NCBI RefSeq assembly: GCF_013782625.1
Contig: NZ_CP056199.1
Span: 1,630,588 to 1,694,587 of the forward strand
Source of the DNA: Enterobacter sp. RHBSTW-00994
Lineage (GTDB): Bacteria > Pseudomonadota > Gammaproteobacteria > Enterobacterales > Enterobacteriaceae
Length of the DNA: 64,000 nucleotides
Reading direction: 5' to 3'
The notes under the pieces were generated by a model, which saw only the letters and a list, made by a program, of their open reading frames with translations, made no database searches and had not been told where the DNA came from. This document shows positions 20,385 to 30,950 of this stretch, piece by piece (within the stretch, counting starts at the first letter, position 1; each line of letters opens with the position of its first letter). A program made the position numbers and the translations under genes.

Positions 20385-22141
20385 TTCGGATTAAACCAGC
20401 CTAGCCAGCGTAACGGCCATGGATAACGATGACGAGCGTCCTGCTGTGTTGCCTGAGCGATACGTTCCTGTATCGTCTGCATCAATGTTGTTTGACCTTC
20501 ACCATCCCATACCAGATTAGTCAGTAAAGGAAGAGCATCCTCAATGCCTTCAATGGCCCAGATAGCGAATTGCTCCTGTTCCACGGCGTTAAGAAGCTCC
20601 TGGCTCAGACTCAAGTGGCGAGCGTTGGCCGCAGGGACAATGACACCCTGTTTGCCATTAAGACCACGTTGCTGGCAGATAGAGAAGAAACCTTCAATTT
20701 TTTCATTCAGCCCGCCAACAGGCTGCGCACGACCAAATTGATCGACGGAACCAGTGATGGCGATATTCTGGTTGATTGGCACTTCAGCCAGGGCGCTGAT
20801 GAGCGCGCACAGCTCAGCCATTGAGGCGCTGTCACCATCGACTTCACTGTAGGACTGCTCAAAAGTCAGTGAAGCAGAGAAGGGGATTTGCTGCTCAAGT
20901 TGCAGCTCCGACATCAGGAACGCCTGCATGATCATCATGCCTTTAGCATGAATATTGCCGCCAAGTTCTGCTTTACGTTCGATGTCTGTAAATTCACCGT
21001 CACCAACATGCACGACGCAACTGATACGTGAAGGTTCACCAAACGCACGAGGATGGCCTGGGAACTCAATGACCGACAGGGCATTGATTTGGCCGATGCG
21101 CTCGCCTTCGGTTTCTACCAGAATCTGTTCGAGCAGAATTTCATCCTGCATACGATCAGCGAGATAGCCTTCACGCCACTCGCGCTGTGCAAGCATTTGG
21201 GTAAGCTGCTCCCCTGTAAAGGAGCCTTCTCCGCTTATGACTCCCACTTCGCGAAGTTGTTTGCTGATCCACAGTGGGCAAAGCGGCAATGTTTCCTGAT
21301 CGCCTGTATAGCGGACTGCCTCACGAATTAAGCCAGGCCAGGCGTCAGTCGCCGGTGTCGGTAATTGATAGCGTGTTGCAACGGACATCACCCATTGACA
21401 CCACTGGGCCATATCATCACCGTCGGCAATCTGAAGATTGTCTTCGTATTCGGTGTAGACGGCGAGATCGGCTAGTTCTGGCTCCATCTCCTGAAAATCG
21501 GCCAGCGATTCACGATCGCCTGTCAGTACCACTGTGAGTGACAACGGCATTGATGGGATAGCAACGGGTAATGGGCGAGACTCATCATATCCGACCCAGT
21601 CAAAACGTTGCTGGCTGACAATCGTTTTCAGGCGCATCCATAGCAGCGGTTGGGCAAGAAGCGTGCGCAGAGCGATGATTAGCACACCACCGTTCGCTCG
21701 ATGTACGAGACCAGGCTGCAGTGATAATTCGCCGTTGAACTGGCGCAGACAGCCAAACAGTTGTTCAGCTTCGACCCAATTAGCGGTGATCACTTCGCCT
21801 TTTGCCGCAAAGCGGTCATCAGCCTGCAAAGCGGGTTCGAAAGTAACATCACGCCCAGCGATACGATATTGACCACCATAGACTGAGTCCGTTTCTGGCT
21901 GCAACTGACGCATTGCATCACCCAGAAGTGTCAGGTACTCGGCTTCTTCCGGAGCTTTGAGCAGCATGAAAGGAGATGTTGCCCATGGGCTTAACACCTG
22001 CTCCAGCGCATAATGCAAACGTGGTTGTGTCTCGCTGAGTATGAATTCGTTTTCTTTGGTGAGTTCTGGCTGTGCAAACAGTTCCTGATAGCTCTCGGTA
22101 TCTGGAACCAGGTCACGCCATGCAAGTTTCGTAATGGTCAA
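20381..22141 (-). CDS. lonH: Lon-like protease LonH (YcbZ)
   Basis: This is a 586-residue protein of the YcbZ/LonH family, same length as in E. coli. The C-terminal Lon (S16) proteolytic domain holds the Ser-Lys dyad: serine in GDSASMAE near residue 437 and lysine in NEKIEGFF near residue 480. The N-terminal part has degenerate AAA-like features. Its substrates are poorly known. It directly precedes fabA on the same strand, as in E. coli. The locus name ycbZ is equally used. Confidence 0.9.
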   Translation of the reverse strand: MTITKLAWRDLVPDTESYQELFAQPELTKENEFILSETQPRLHYALEQVLSPWATSPFMLLKAPEEAEYLTLLGDAMRQLQPETDSVYGGQYRIAGRDVTFEPALQADDRFAAKGEVITANWVEAEQLFGCLRQFNGELSLQPGLVHRANGGVLIIALRTLLAQPLLWMRLKTIVSQQRFDWVGYDESRPLPVAIPSMPLSLTVVLTGDRESLADFQEMEPELADLAVYTEYEDNLQIADGDDMAQWCQWVMSVATRYQLPTPATDAWPGLIREAVRYTGDQETLPLCPLWISKQLREVGVISGEGSFTGEQLTQMLAQREWREGYLADRMQDEILLEQILVETEGERIGQINALSVIEFPGHPRAFGEPSRISCVVHVGDGEFTDIERKAELGGNIHAKGMMIMQAFLMSELQLEQQIPFSASLTFEQSYSEVDGDSASMAELCALISALAEVPINQNIAITGSVDQFGRAQPVGGLNEKIEGFFSICQQRGLNGKQGVIVPAANARHLSLSQELLNAVEQEQFAIWAIEGIEDALPLLTNLVWDGEGQTTLMQTIQERIAQATQQDARHRYPWPLRWLGWFNPN

Positions 22142-22327
22142 AGTTGATGTTTTTTAGTCAGATGTAAAACCGTGGAGTATACCGTAAGCGGTGGATTCTG
22201 CCCATGCGGTATTCTGCATTTCCGGCAGCGAAAGCACCGTATCGATTCACAGGATATGATTTCTTTTCAGCAGATTGCCAAAAAACTGATATTCTGAACA
22301 GAGTTACGTGGTAACACTGAGAACGCA

Positions 22328-22780
22328 ATGAAATATCAACAACTGGAAAACCTCGAAAGCGGATGGAAATGGAAGTACCTGGTCAAAAAGCATCGTGAAG
22401 GCGAGCTGATCACCTGCTATATCGAAGCCAGCGCGGCGAAAGACGCAGTGGATATTTTGCTGACCTTAGAAAATGAACCGGTGAAGGTTAATAGCTGGAT
22501 AGAGAAGCATATCAATCCGGCGTTACTGAACCGGATGAAGCAAACTATCCGCGCTCGCCGTAAACGGCATTTTAATGCTGAGCATCAGCATACCCGCAAA
22601 AAGTCTATCGATCTGGAGTTTATGGTCTGGCAGCGACTGGCAGGGCTTGCTCAGCGGCGTGGAAAAACACTATCTGAAACGATTGTGCAACTGATTGAAG
22701 ATGCCGAGCACAAAGAAAAGTATGCGAGCCAGATGTCGACACTGAAGAACGATTTACAGGCGCTGCTGGGTAAAAAATAG
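22328..22780 (+). CDS. matP: Macrodomain Ter protein MatP
   Basis: MatP binds matS sites, organises the terminus macrodomain and links it to the divisome through ZapB. The 150-residue protein has the N-terminal helical domain, the central ribbon-helix-helix region (around [18 protein letters not shown]) and a C-terminal coiled coil, as in E. coli. It is divergent from lonH and convergent with ompA, sharing a bidirectional terminator. Confidence 0.97.
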   Translation: MKYQQLENLESGWKWKYLVKKHREGELITCYIEASAAKDAVDILLTLENEPVKVNSWIEKHINPALLNRMKQTIRARRKRHFNAEHQHTRKKSIDLEFMVWQRLAGLAQRRGKTLSETIVQLIEDAEHKEKYASQMSTLKNDLQALLGKK

Positions 22781-22803
22781 CGTTTCACTTTTCTTTGGAC
22801 AAT

Positions 22804-22832
22804 AAAAAACCCCGCTATGCGGGGTTTTTTTT
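22804..22832. terminator. Bidirectional terminator between matP and ompA
   Basis: AAAAAACCCCGC pairs with GCGGGGTTTTTT around TAT. Both strands give a GC stem followed by T residues, so it can end both converging transcripts. Confidence 0.92.
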
Positions 22833-22844
22833 AAAGACGATAAC

Positions 22845-23900
22845 TTATGCCGCTGGCTGAGTTACAACGTCTTTGATGCCTTTAACTTCGATCTCAACGC
22901 GACGATCTGGAGCCAGGCAATCGATCAGTGCAGCGCGAGCTTTCACGTTGTCACAGGTAGAACCGGTAACTGGGTTAGATTTACCCATACCACGTGGAGA
23001 GATCTTGTTAGCTGGGATACCTTTAGAGATCAGGTAATCAACAACAGACTGAGCACGTTTTTCAGACAGATTCTGGTTGTAAGCGTCAGAACCGATACGG
23101 TCAGTGAAGCCCAGAACTACTACAGAACCATCTTTAGGATCCAGGTTGCTCAGCTGAGAGTACAGCTGATCAAGCGCCTGCTGACCTTCTGGTTTCAGAG
23201 TTGCTTTGTTGAAGTTGAACAGAACGTCAGACTTCAGAGTGAAGTGCTTGGTCTGTACTTCTGGAGCTGGAGCTGGAGCCGGAGCAACTACTGGCGCTGC
23301 TTCTTCCTGCTGGCCGAAACGGTAGGAAACACCTACGCTCAGCATGCCGTTGTCTGGACGAACACCAACGGTGTTGCCGTCGCCAATGTTGTTAACCCAC
23401 TGGTATTCCAGACGAGTAGCGATATCACGGGTCACAGCCCACTCAACACCACCAGCGAATACTGGGGAAACACCAGTGTCGTGGTTGTCACCAGCAATGT
23501 TGTTGCTGGAGTCAGCGCGCCATACCATGCCGCCCAGACGGGTGTACACGTCCAGATCGTCAGTTACTGGGTAACCCAGTTTAGCGGTCAGCTGAACGCC
23601 TTGAGCTTTGAAAGCGCCATTTACGGTGTCGCCTTTGTATGGCATACGACCTAACCAGTCGTAACCCATTTCAAAACCAACATACGGGTTAACCTGATAG
23701 CCACCGAACGCACCTGCACCGAGCTGGCTTTCGTGAGTTGGGCCGTCGTTGTTCAGGGAGCTGTTGTACCAGCCAGTGTCATGGAACTGAGACCAGCCCA
23801 GTTTACCACCTGCATACCAGGTATTATCTTTCGGAGCGGCCTGCGCTACGGTAGCGAAGCCAGCCAGTGCCACTGCAATCGCGATAGCTGTCTTTTTCAT
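22845..23900 (-). CDS. ompA: Outer membrane protein A
   Basis: OmpA is the abundant outer-membrane porin that anchors the envelope to peptidoglycan. The 351-residue precursor starts [21 protein letters not shown] (cleaved signal), followed by the eight-strand barrel, a Pro-Ala-rich hinge ([11 protein letters not shown]) and the OmpA-like peptidoglycan-binding domain with its disulfide pair. The start at 23900 is fixed by the signal peptide; an upstream in-frame extension is the untranslated leader. Loop sequences resemble Enterobacter rather than E. coli. Confidence 0.98.
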   Translation of the reverse strand: MKKTAIAIAVALAGFATVAQAAPKDNTWYAGGKLGWSQFHDTGWYNSSLNNDGPTHESQLGAGAFGGYQVNPYVGFEMGYDWLGRMPYKGDTVNGAFKAQGVQLTAKLGYPVTDDLDVYTRLGGMVWRADSSNNIAGDNHDTGVSPVFAGGVEWAVTRDIATRLEYQWVNNIGDGNTVGVRPDNGMLSVGVSYRFGQQEEAAPVVAPAPAPAPEVQTKHFTLKSDVLFNFNKATLKPEGQQALDQLYSQLSNLDPKDGSVVVLGFTDRIGSDAYNQNLSEKRAQSVVDYLISKGIPANKISPRGMGKSNPVTGSTCDNVKARAALIDCLAPDRRVEIEVKGIKDVVTQPAA

Positions 23901-24254
23901 TTTTTGCGCCTCGTTATCATCCAAAATTTGCCATGAAAATCTCAAGGAGAAATCACGGTTAAATCCTTCACCTGGGGGCGTGGTCAAATATAAGTCTACC
24001 GATATCTTCGGCTTAGGCCGAGCACCCCTGGCGATGTAAAGTCTACAACGTAGCTAGAAACTTACAAGTGTGAACTCCGTCAGGCATATGAAAAAAAAAG
24101 TTCCGTATACCTATTATTTAACATTTTTTGAACGGATTTTGTGCAGTAAAATTAATGAGAACCGCACCAGACAAGCCTTGCCGCAGTTTTACCGCATTGA
24201 ACTAATTGCGCGTCTTGTGGTCGAAAAAAATTCCAGGAAAAATCTCAATTTTAC
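23901..24254 (-). promoter_or_regulatory. ompA promoter, CRP-like site and long structured leader
   Basis: This 354-base gap carries the conserved ompA leader. Reading the minus strand, the transcript should begin near 24032 (GCCAGGGGTGCTCGG). It forms the stabilising 5' hairpin TCGGC-CTAA-GCCGA, then runs about 130 bases to the start, with the ribosome site in GATAACGAGGCGC where the sRNA MicA pairs in E. coli. A CRP-like TGACGGAGTTCACA sits at 24069-24082. The AT-rich stretch to sulA shows no further gene. Confidence 0.75.
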
Positions 24255-24764
24255 TCAATGATACAAATTAGAGTGAATTTTTAGCCCAGACAGGTGTCCT
24301 TTGCCGTGAGGAACAGGGCGAATAGGTCTCATGATAAAACCGATCGCATCACCTTCTTCTGCAGCTTCAGCCAGCCGATAATGTTCTTCTTCCGTCAATT
24401 CTTCCGGCAACCAGCCAATTACCACACTGTAGTTTCCGGTACGTAATGCCCGGATCATCGACTCAACTGTATCGCACGGCGAGAGTTGATTAATCTGCAT
24501 CACCTTTGTCAGCGGGAGTCCTGCTGATTGAACCCATTCGCGGCTCAATTTTTGCTGGGGTGTTAGCCAAAGCTGCCAGCGAGATTGTTGACCAAGCTGC
24601 TGCAATAACGGCAGCAATAAGAGTTGCGTTAACAGGGGCTGGTCTTCACGGTAAACCACTTCGCTGATAAGCCCTGTTGAAACGCGCTCGACGGATTTCT
24701 GCGCGACATTGCCTGCGGTAGAAGAGAAAGATGTTGAGCGATTTGCATAGCCTGAAGTGTACAT
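24255..24764 (-). CDS. sulA: SOS cell division inhibitor SulA
   Basis: SulA blocks FtsZ polymerisation during the SOS response and is degraded by Lon. The 169-residue product has the E. coli length, the conserved core [20 protein letters not shown] and the C-terminal Lon degron ending in NLYH. I start at MYTSGYA (24764); the longer frame would run through the LexA box. A perfect-looking LexA site lies 21 bases upstream. Confidence 0.96.
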   Translation of the reverse strand: MYTSGYANRSTSFSSTAGNVAQKSVERVSTGLISEVVYREDQPLLTQLLLLPLLQQLGQQSRWQLWLTPQQKLSREWVQSAGLPLTKVMQINQLSPCDTVESMIRALRTGNYSVVIGWLPEELTEEEHYRLAEAAEEGDAIGFIMRPIRPVPHGKGHLSGLKIHSNLYH

Positions 24765-24784
24765 AATCATTCCAGCCCTGTAGT

Positions 24785-24804
24785 TACTGTATGAATATAC
24801 AGTA
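24785..24804 (-). promoter_or_regulatory. LexA box of sulA
   Basis: TACTGTATGAATATACAGTA fits the SOS box TACTG(TA)5CAGTA at all the conserved CTGT and ACAG positions and sits directly before sulA. Confidence 0.92.
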
Positions 24805-24981
24805 ACTCCTGTGTGCCTAAAGATCAACCTCATTTTCGGAAAGCAACTCGCAAATTTTGTTTGTTGTTGGCATGTTGTGAAAAATCATCTTGCTCAAGAA
24901 GAAGAAGTTGCCTATTTTTCTGCTACTGGATCCGGTAGTAAGAAAAAGCGTTGTTACTTGATGATTTTAAAGGGAAATATC

Positions 24982-25608
24982 ATGAAAAAGATATCTTATG
25001 AACGGATTTATAAATCACAGGAATATCTCTCCTCGTTAGGCGATATCCAGCATCGTGCACTTTTTGGCGGTTATACCCTTGCGGTTGACGATGCCGTATT
25101 TGCCATGGTTTCCGAGGGTGAGCTCTATCTTCGCGCCTGTGAGCAAAGCACCAGGTACTGTGTAAAGCACTCTTCTTCTTTTCTGACTTTATTGAAACGG
25201 GGGCGTCCAGTCCTTCTCAATTATTACCGGGTGGATGAGGGGCTCTGGCAGGACAGGGAAAGGTTACTTCAGCTCTCTTCCTTTGCACTGGAATCGGCAA
25301 GGAAGGAGCGACATCAGCGACATCAACGAAACCGACTGAAAGATCTTCCGAACCTGACGTTTCAGATCGAAGTACTGCTCTATGAAGCGGGTATCACAAA
25401 TGAAGAAACGCTACGAGGGCTTGGTGCAAAGACAAGCTGGCTGAAAATAAGAAAGAACAACAAACAACTGGGTATTAAAGTGCTGTTTGCGCTGGAAGGT
25501 GCAATCGAGGGGCTGCATGAAGCGGCGCTCCCGACGCCTATTCGCCGGGAGCTAACAGAATGGTTTAATGCGCTGACTGAGCCACGTGAGAACCATTCCG
25601 CCAGGTAG
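24982..25608 (+). CDS. tfoX: Competence/CRP-S regulator Sxy (TfoX)
   Basis: Sxy/TfoX acts with CRP at CRP-S promoters of DNA uptake genes. The 208-residue protein has an N-terminal TfoX domain (MKKISYERIYKSQEYL, with FGGYTLAVDDAVFAMV) and a C-terminal TfoX domain (about residues 110-190). The ATG at 24982 follows AAAGGGAA. The region upstream is long and may fold, as the E. coli leader does. Its 3' end overlaps convergent yccS by 44 bases. Identity to E. coli Sxy is clearly lower than for its neighbours. Confidence 0.93.
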   Translation: MKKISYERIYKSQEYLSSLGDIQHRALFGGYTLAVDDAVFAMVSEGELYLRACEQSTRYCVKHSSSFLTLLKRGRPVLLNYYRVDEGLWQDRERLLQLSSFALESARKERHQRHQRNRLKDLPNLTFQIEVLLYEAGITNEETLRGLGAKTSWLKIRKNNKQLGIKVLFALEGAIEGLHEAALPTPIRRELTEWFNALTEPRENHSAR

Positions 25609-27727
25609 CAATTTGCTGCTGCAGTCGGCAAATTTCCGGCAGCAAAGCAATAAGCAGGCCGACTTGCTGGAGGACCAGTGGCGCTTTGTTGTCGGAGCCA
25701 GGATCCAGGTGAGCAATACGTTGAGCAAGTTCGTCCAGAGACTGTTGAACTCGTGGCTCATCTGATGGGCGGTGGTGCAGGGCATCGTCAACGTAACATA
25801 CCGCATCATCCAGCAGGGTAAGGATGCCGGGGTTGGTCAGCTTCTCACGGTGCGCACCCAGTGTAGAGATATAGCTTGTGAATGTGTGGTTGAGACACAA
25901 AAGACGAAATGCGGTTTCCCGTATCTCAGTTGTTGCTCGTGGCTCCGTTGACATATTGGATACAACCGAAGCTAATTCTGCATCACTGTTATGCGCATCG
26001 CGCCGGGCGATACGATAGGCCAGACGGTTATCACGTCCCTGATGGTACTGCTCAAGAATGGCATCAAGGTATCGACAGTTGGCATTCATTGCCCGATCCA
26101 GCACGCGTGGTAAATTGCGAAAGCGCCAGTCAGGCCAGATAAAACTCACAGCCGCCCAGGCAATAGCACAGCCAATAAGGGTATCGATGACGCGGGGAAG
26201 TGCGACTTCAAACCCTTCCCCTAGCAGGTTGAAGCACAGTAATACCAGCAGTGTGATGAACATGGTCGCATGTGCATACTGCACATTACGGAATGCGAAG
26301 AAGAGTACGCCAGTAATCACAATAAGGATGAGTTGCCCTTCGAGTGAGGGAACGAAATACAGCAAGGGTAATCCGACGGCAACCCCCACCAGTGTCCCGA
26401 TGATTCTCAGCGCCAGTCGGTGGCGCGTGGCGTTATAGTTTGGCTGGCAGACAAACAGACTGGTTAGCAGTATCCAGTAACCATGGTGCAATCCGGTGAT
26501 CTGGATAAAGGCGTAGCCTACACAGAGCACGAGTGACATCCTGACCGCATGGCGGAATAACGCGGATTCTGGCGTAAAGTTGCGGCTCAAACGCAACCAC
26601 ATATCGCTAAAGCTGTGCACGCTATCATCAGCCAACTGGTTTTCTGCGTCGTTTCCTGGCATTGCCATTGCTTGTTCGGACTCAATGGTCGCCAGTTGGG
26701 CATCAATCGCACGCAAATTATTGAGCAGGAAACCCAGGGCTTTTATTTGCTCCGGAGATGTTCCGCTGGCCTGAACGCGGTCGAGTGCTGCGTCAAGATG
26801 GCTGAAGGCTCGCTCGAAGCGCGAGTCGTGCTGATAGGGCGTGCGCAACAAAATGGACCTTGCCAGTTGCTGACAAGCCTGAGATTGCATTGAGAGTAAG
26901 CGCTGGAAGCGGAACATAACATCGCTATAGCGAAACTTCTCACGCAGGGCGGCGTACTGAACGTGTGATGAACTTGCACGTTCATGAATATCCTGTGCAG
27001 CAAAGTAGTAATGTAATGTGCGGCGCGTCCCTCGCTGTCCACGATCGCCGCGCAGGCGCGTGAGCAGGGAGGCTTTCGTCTGATTTAACATCGCGACAAG
27101 CTGCCCGTTTGCCAGGGCGAGATCGTAAAGCGGGGCCTGGCTCTCTTCTTCTATATCCGGGTCAAATAACCGGGATTTGAGCTCCAGGTATTGGGCCAAC
27201 AGTTCGTAGCTGCGGGCGAGGTTATCCTGCAATGCCCGAACCGGAAAAATAAGATGCCCGGTTAGCGTGAGCAGGTTGTACCAGATTGCACCCAGCAACA
27301 GCAGCAGAGGCTGTTGATACCACTGGTCATAGAGTGACACGCCCAGCATGGTATAGATAGCAATCAGTAGTGCACCAAACGCGATGGTGGCATAACGCTG
27401 GCCCAGCCCGCCCAGCAGAATAAAACCGCTGGTGGAGAGTGTCAGTCCCAACGCGAACAGCCATGGCCACGGGAACAGCAGTTCGACCGATGAAGAGGCG
27501 ATGAAAAAACAGAGTAATGTAATAACCAGATTTCGCAGACGTCCGGTCAGGCGATCGTCCAGATCGGCCAGCGCCCCGGCAACAACGCCAAGGGTGAGTG
27601 GGATGGTCAGTTTGACGTCATTCAACCACCAGGGCAGGGCGACAGTACCGCACAGTGCGATAAAAATCCTGGCGTTATAAAGCCAGGTGCTGTTCCATGT
27701 ATAGCGGCGAAATAATGGGCTTAGCAT
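25565..27727 (-). CDS. yccS: Inner-membrane protein YccS (YccS/YhfK family)
   Basis: This is a 720-residue membrane protein of the YccS/YhfK family (aromatic acid exporter-like, FUSC fold). Two blocks of about six hydrophobic helices (near residues 15-160 and 395-530) flank a soluble helical domain, with a C-terminal cytoplasmic helical domain. Physiological substrate unknown. Gene order yccS-yccF matches E. coli, with 18 bases between the genes. Confidence 0.92.
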   Translation of the reverse strand: MLSPLFRRYTWNSTWLYNARIFIALCGTVALPWWLNDVKLTIPLTLGVVAGALADLDDRLTGRLRNLVITLLCFFIASSSVELLFPWPWLFALGLTLSTSGFILLGGLGQRYATIAFGALLIAIYTMLGVSLYDQWYQQPLLLLLGAIWYNLLTLTGHLIFPVRALQDNLARSYELLAQYLELKSRLFDPDIEEESQAPLYDLALANGQLVAMLNQTKASLLTRLRGDRGQRGTRRTLHYYFAAQDIHERASSSHVQYAALREKFRYSDVMFRFQRLLSMQSQACQQLARSILLRTPYQHDSRFERAFSHLDAALDRVQASGTSPEQIKALGFLLNNLRAIDAQLATIESEQAMAMPGNDAENQLADDSVHSFSDMWLRLSRNFTPESALFRHAVRMSLVLCVGYAFIQITGLHHGYWILLTSLFVCQPNYNATRHRLALRIIGTLVGVAVGLPLLYFVPSLEGQLILIVITGVLFFAFRNVQYAHATMFITLLVLLCFNLLGEGFEVALPRVIDTLIGCAIAWAAVSFIWPDWRFRNLPRVLDRAMNANCRYLDAILEQYHQGRDNRLAYRIARRDAHNSDAELASVVSNMSTEPRATTEIRETAFRLLCLNHTFTSYISTLGAHREKLTNPGILTLLDDAVCYVDDALHHRPSDEPRVQQSLDELAQRIAHLDPGSDNKAPLVLQQVGLLIALLPEICRLQQQIATWRNGSHVAQSAH

Positions 27728-27745
27728 CAGCAGGGCCAGTCCTTA

Positions 27746-28192
27746 TTACTGAAAACGACGACGGGCATTTGCTTCACGTGCAGCCTGCGCGACTTCTACC
27801 GGGACAACCCGACGCCCGACTGGCCACAGCGCGATAGCGGCAATTTTGAAATTAGCGAGACCCACCGGAATGCCAATGATCGTGATGCATTGTGCAATGC
27901 CAGCAAAGATGTGCATCAGACACAGCCACCAGCCAAAGAAAATCAGCCACAGGATATTCAGTACGGTTCCGCCTGTATTCATCAGCGAATTTTTTCCGTC
28001 CGGGTTCAGTTCATCAACATGAATGGCTTCATTACCATATGGGATAAAGGACAGTTTGGTTATTTCCCAGCAGGAGCGTGTCAGTGGCAGGGTAAAAATG
28101 AGCACAATGCTTACCAGAGTGGCAAAAAGCCAGGAAAGTGTGGTGGCAAAACCGCCAAGGACAAAATTCAAAACATTCAGAACGGTACGCAT
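27746..28192 (-). CDS. yccF: Inner-membrane protein YccF
   Basis: YccF is a 148-residue membrane protein with two YccF domains. Hydrophobic helices lie near residues 8-38, 75-100 and 103-125, with a GGTVLNILWLIFFGWWL repeat unit. Function unknown. It is upstream of yccS in a likely two-gene operon and divergent from helD. Confidence 0.92.
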   Translation of the reverse strand: MRTVLNVLNFVLGGFATTLSWLFATLVSIVLIFTLPLTRSCWEITKLSFIPYGNEAIHVDELNPDGKNSLMNTGGTVLNILWLIFFGWWLCLMHIFAGIAQCITIIGIPVGLANFKIAAIALWPVGRRVVPVEVAQAAREANARRRFQ

Positions 28193-28315
28193 AAATCCTC
28201 AGTTCCTTTCGATATGATTAACGCTAAGTGATTGTAACGTTTTTTTAGGCTGGAGCACCTTAAAACTGGCAGTTAAACTGTCAGGTAAATTATCTCTTCG
28301 TGGATTCGGCTGGAC

Positions 28316-30370
28316 ATGGAACTGAAAGCAACTTCTTTGGGCAAACGCCTGGCGCAGCACCCGTACGACAAGGTTGTGCTGCTTAATGCAGGGGTTAAAG
28401 TCTCTGGTGAACGTCACGAATATCTCATTCCGTTTAATCAACTTCTGGCGATCCACTGCAAGCGAGGGCTGGTATGGGGCGAACTGGAGTTCGTACTTCC
28501 GGCGGGAAAAGTGGTACGACTTCACGGGACGGAGTGGGCTGAAACGCTGCGTTTTCATCATCATCTGAATACGCTCTGGCAGCAGTGGAGTGGCGATATG
28601 AGCCTCGTCGCGGCACAGGTTTTGCACCAGGTTCTGGATGAGATCGCGCAAAGCAGTGAGCAGCAGAAATGGCTTACCCGCCAGCAAACCGCGGGTTTGC
28701 AGCAAAAAATAAGCCGGGCGCTTGCCGCACTTCCCATTCCCGTTTCACGTCTGGATGAGTTTGATAATTGCCGGGACGCCTGGCGTCAATGCCAGGCGTG
28801 GTTGAATGATGTTGACCAAAGCCGGCTTGCCCATAATCAGGCATGGACCGAGACCATGCTTACGCAGTACGCCGATTTCTTCAGCCATATTGAATCGTCA
28901 CCTTTGAATCCTGCGCAGGCTCGTGCGGTGGTCAACGGTGAGCAATCGCTACTCGTGCTGGCGGGTGCAGGGAGTGGTAAAACGTCGGTGCTGGTTGCTC
29001 GCGCGGGATGGTTGCTGACGACAGGTGAAGCTACTGCCGACCAAATTCTGCTGCTGGCATTTGGCCGCAAGGCAGCACAGGAGATGGATGAACGTATCCA
29101 GACGCGGCTACATACTCGCGATATCACCGCCAGGACGTTCCATGCACTGGCGTTATCAATAATCCAGCAGGGCAGCAAAAAAGTCCCCTCTATTAGTAAG
29201 CTGGAAAATGATACTCGGGCCCGTCAGGCACTTTTTATCAGCGCCTGGCAGCAACAGTGCAGTGAGAAAAAAGCGCAGGCAAAAGGGTGGCGGCAGTGGC
29301 TGGAAGAAGAGTTGAACTGGGAGATCCCTGAAGGCAGCTTCTGGCAGGATGAAAAACTGGCACGCCGCTTAGGTTCGCGTTTTGACCGTTGGGTAAGCCT
29401 GATGCGTATGCATGGCGGCACTCAGGCAGAGATGATTGAGAGTGCGCCGGAAACGATCCGTGCACTGTTTTCAAAACGCGTCAAACTGATGGCTCCGCTG
29501 CTGAAAGCCTGGAAAACGGCGTTGAAGGATGAAAACGCGGTCGATTTTTCCGGACTTATCCACCAGGCCATTATTATTCTGGAAAAAGGCCGCTTTGTGA
29601 GCCCCTGGAAGCATATCCTTGTGGATGAGTTTCAGGATATCTCCCCGCAGCGTGCGGCACTGTTATCGGCCTTGCGCGCGCAAAACAAACATACCTCGTT
29701 GTTTGCCGTCGGTGATGACTGGCAGGCAATTTACCGCTTCAGCGGGGCGCAACTTTCATTGACCACTGCGTTTCACCACTACTTTGGTGAAGGTGACCGC
29801 AGCGATTTAGATACAACTTATCGTTTCAATTCGCGGATTGGCGAAATAGCCAACCGCTTTATTCAGCAAAACCCGCATCAACTGGTTAAACCACTCAACA
29901 GCCTGACAGTGGGAGATAAGAAAGCCGTCATGTTGCTGGCTGATGACCAGCTTGAACCGCTTCTCGACAAACTGAGTGGCTACGCTAAACCGGACGAACG
30001 TATTCTGGTACTGGCGCGATACCACCATCTCAAACCTACTTCGCTTGAAAAAGCAGCAACCCGCTGGCCGACGCTCCAGATCGATTTCATGACGATCCAC
30101 GCCAGTAAAGGGCAGCAGGCAGATTATGTCATTGTAGTGGGACTAAAAGACGGAAGTGACGGTTTCCCAGCGCCAGCGCGTGAGTCGGTGATGGAGCAGG
30201 CATTATTGCCCACACCTGAAGACTATCCGGATGCAGAGGAGCGTCGTTTGTTGTATGTCGCACTCACGCGTGCGCGCCATCGTGTATGGCTACTGTTCAA
30301 CAAAGATGAGCCGTCAGGGTTTGTTGAGGTGTTGAAGGGGATAGATGTGCCCGTGGCGAAAAAACCCTAG
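28316..30370 (+). CDS. helD: DNA helicase IV
   Basis: HelD is a superfamily 1 3'-to-5' DNA helicase. The 684-residue protein has the UvrD-like core: Walker A LAGAGSGKTS near residue 217, the DEFQD Walker B (VDEFQDISP near residue 435), GDDWQAIYRFSG, and motif VI VALTRAR near the C-terminus. An N-terminal helicase-IV-specific domain precedes the core. Length equals E. coli HelD. Confidence 0.97.
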   Translation: MELKATSLGKRLAQHPYDKVVLLNAGVKVSGERHEYLIPFNQLLAIHCKRGLVWGELEFVLPAGKVVRLHGTEWAETLRFHHHLNTLWQQWSGDMSLVAAQVLHQVLDEIAQSSEQQKWLTRQQTAGLQQKISRALAALPIPVSRLDEFDNCRDAWRQCQAWLNDVDQSRLAHNQAWTETMLTQYADFFSHIESSPLNPAQARAVVNGEQSLLVLAGAGSGKTSVLVARAGWLLTTGEATADQILLLAFGRKAAQEMDERIQTRLHTRDITARTFHALALSIIQQGSKKVPSISKLENDTRARQALFISAWQQQCSEKKAQAKGWRQWLEEELNWEIPEGSFWQDEKLARRLGSRFDRWVSLMRMHGGTQAEMIESAPETIRALFSKRVKLMAPLLKAWKTALKDENAVDFSGLIHQAIIILEKGRFVSPWKHILVDEFQDISPQRAALLSALRAQNKHTSLFAVGDDWQAIYRFSGAQLSLTTAFHHYFGEGDRSDLDTTYRFNSRIGEIANRFIQQNPHQLVKPLNSLTVGDKKAVMLLADDQLEPLLDKLSGYAKPDERILVLARYHHLKPTSLEKAATRWPTLQIDFMTIHASKGQQADYVIVVGLKDGSDGFPAPARESVMEQALLPTPEDYPDAEERRLLYVALTRARHRVWLLFNKDEPSGFVEVLKGIDVPVAKKP

Positions 30371-30377
30371 TCTGATT

Positions 30378-30404
30378 GCCGGGTGGGTATTCATCCCACC
30401 CGGC
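30378..30404. terminator. Terminator hairpin between helD and mgsA
   Basis: GCCGGGTGGG pairs perfectly with CCCACCCGGC around a seven-base loop, between two converging genes. There is no long T-run, so efficiency is uncertain. Confidence 0.65.
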
Positions 30405-30411
30405 ACGACCT

Positions 30412-30870
30412 CTATTTCAGTCGTTCTGCCAGATAACGCGGATAATCCGGGATCAGGATCTCCACCGGCGTGTTGAATTGTGGCGAGTCAATAATAAAGT
30501 CCGCTGTTGAGAGATTGGTTGCCACCGGGATATTCCATACAGTGGCAAGACGCAGCAACGCTTTGACGTCCGGGTCATGTGGCACGGCATTAAGCGGGTC
30601 CCAGAAGAAAATCAGAACATCAATTTTACCTTCCGAAATTTGTGCGCCTACCTGTTGATCGCCACCCAGCGGGCCACTCAACATGGCATTGACGGCTAAT
30701 CCTGTTTCGCGACTGATCAGATTGCCGGTTGTGCCCGTCGCAGAGAGTGTGTGTTTTTCCAGCTGCGCCTGATGGCGGCGAACCCAGTTAAGAAGCATCT
30801 GTTTGCAGTGATCGTGCGCCACCAGCGCAATGTGTTTGCGTTCCGGGAGCGTGCGTGTTGTCAGTTCCAT
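30412..30870 (-). CDS. mgsA: Methylglyoxal synthase
   Basis: MgsA converts dihydroxyacetone phosphate to methylglyoxal and phosphate, an overflow bypass of glycolysis. The 152-residue protein matches E. coli, with catalytic Asp71 (GGDQQVG) and His98 (AVPHDP). Convergent with helD, upstream of which yccT lies on the same strand. Confidence 0.97.
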   Translation of the reverse strand: MELTTRTLPERKHIALVAHDHCKQMLLNWVRRHQAQLEKHTLSATGTTGNLISRETGLAVNAMLSGPLGGDQQVGAQISEGKIDVLIFFWDPLNAVPHDPDVKALLRLATVWNIPVATNLSTADFIIDSPQFNTPVEILIPDYPRYLAERLK

Positions 30871-30950
30871 AATCTTTTCCGTCAGGTTAACTGGCTACAA
30901 GATGACGGGAAGCGCCTGATGCTGCAAGAGAAAGGGCAAAAAAATGTGGC

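Noticed and set aside
24805-24981. CRP-S site upstream of tfoX
   Set aside because: Only one half (TCGCA) is convincing; the other half does not match.
28199-28705. Reverse open frame over the helD start
   Set aside because: Overlaps helD coding sequence and the helD-yccF promoter region; no family resemblance.
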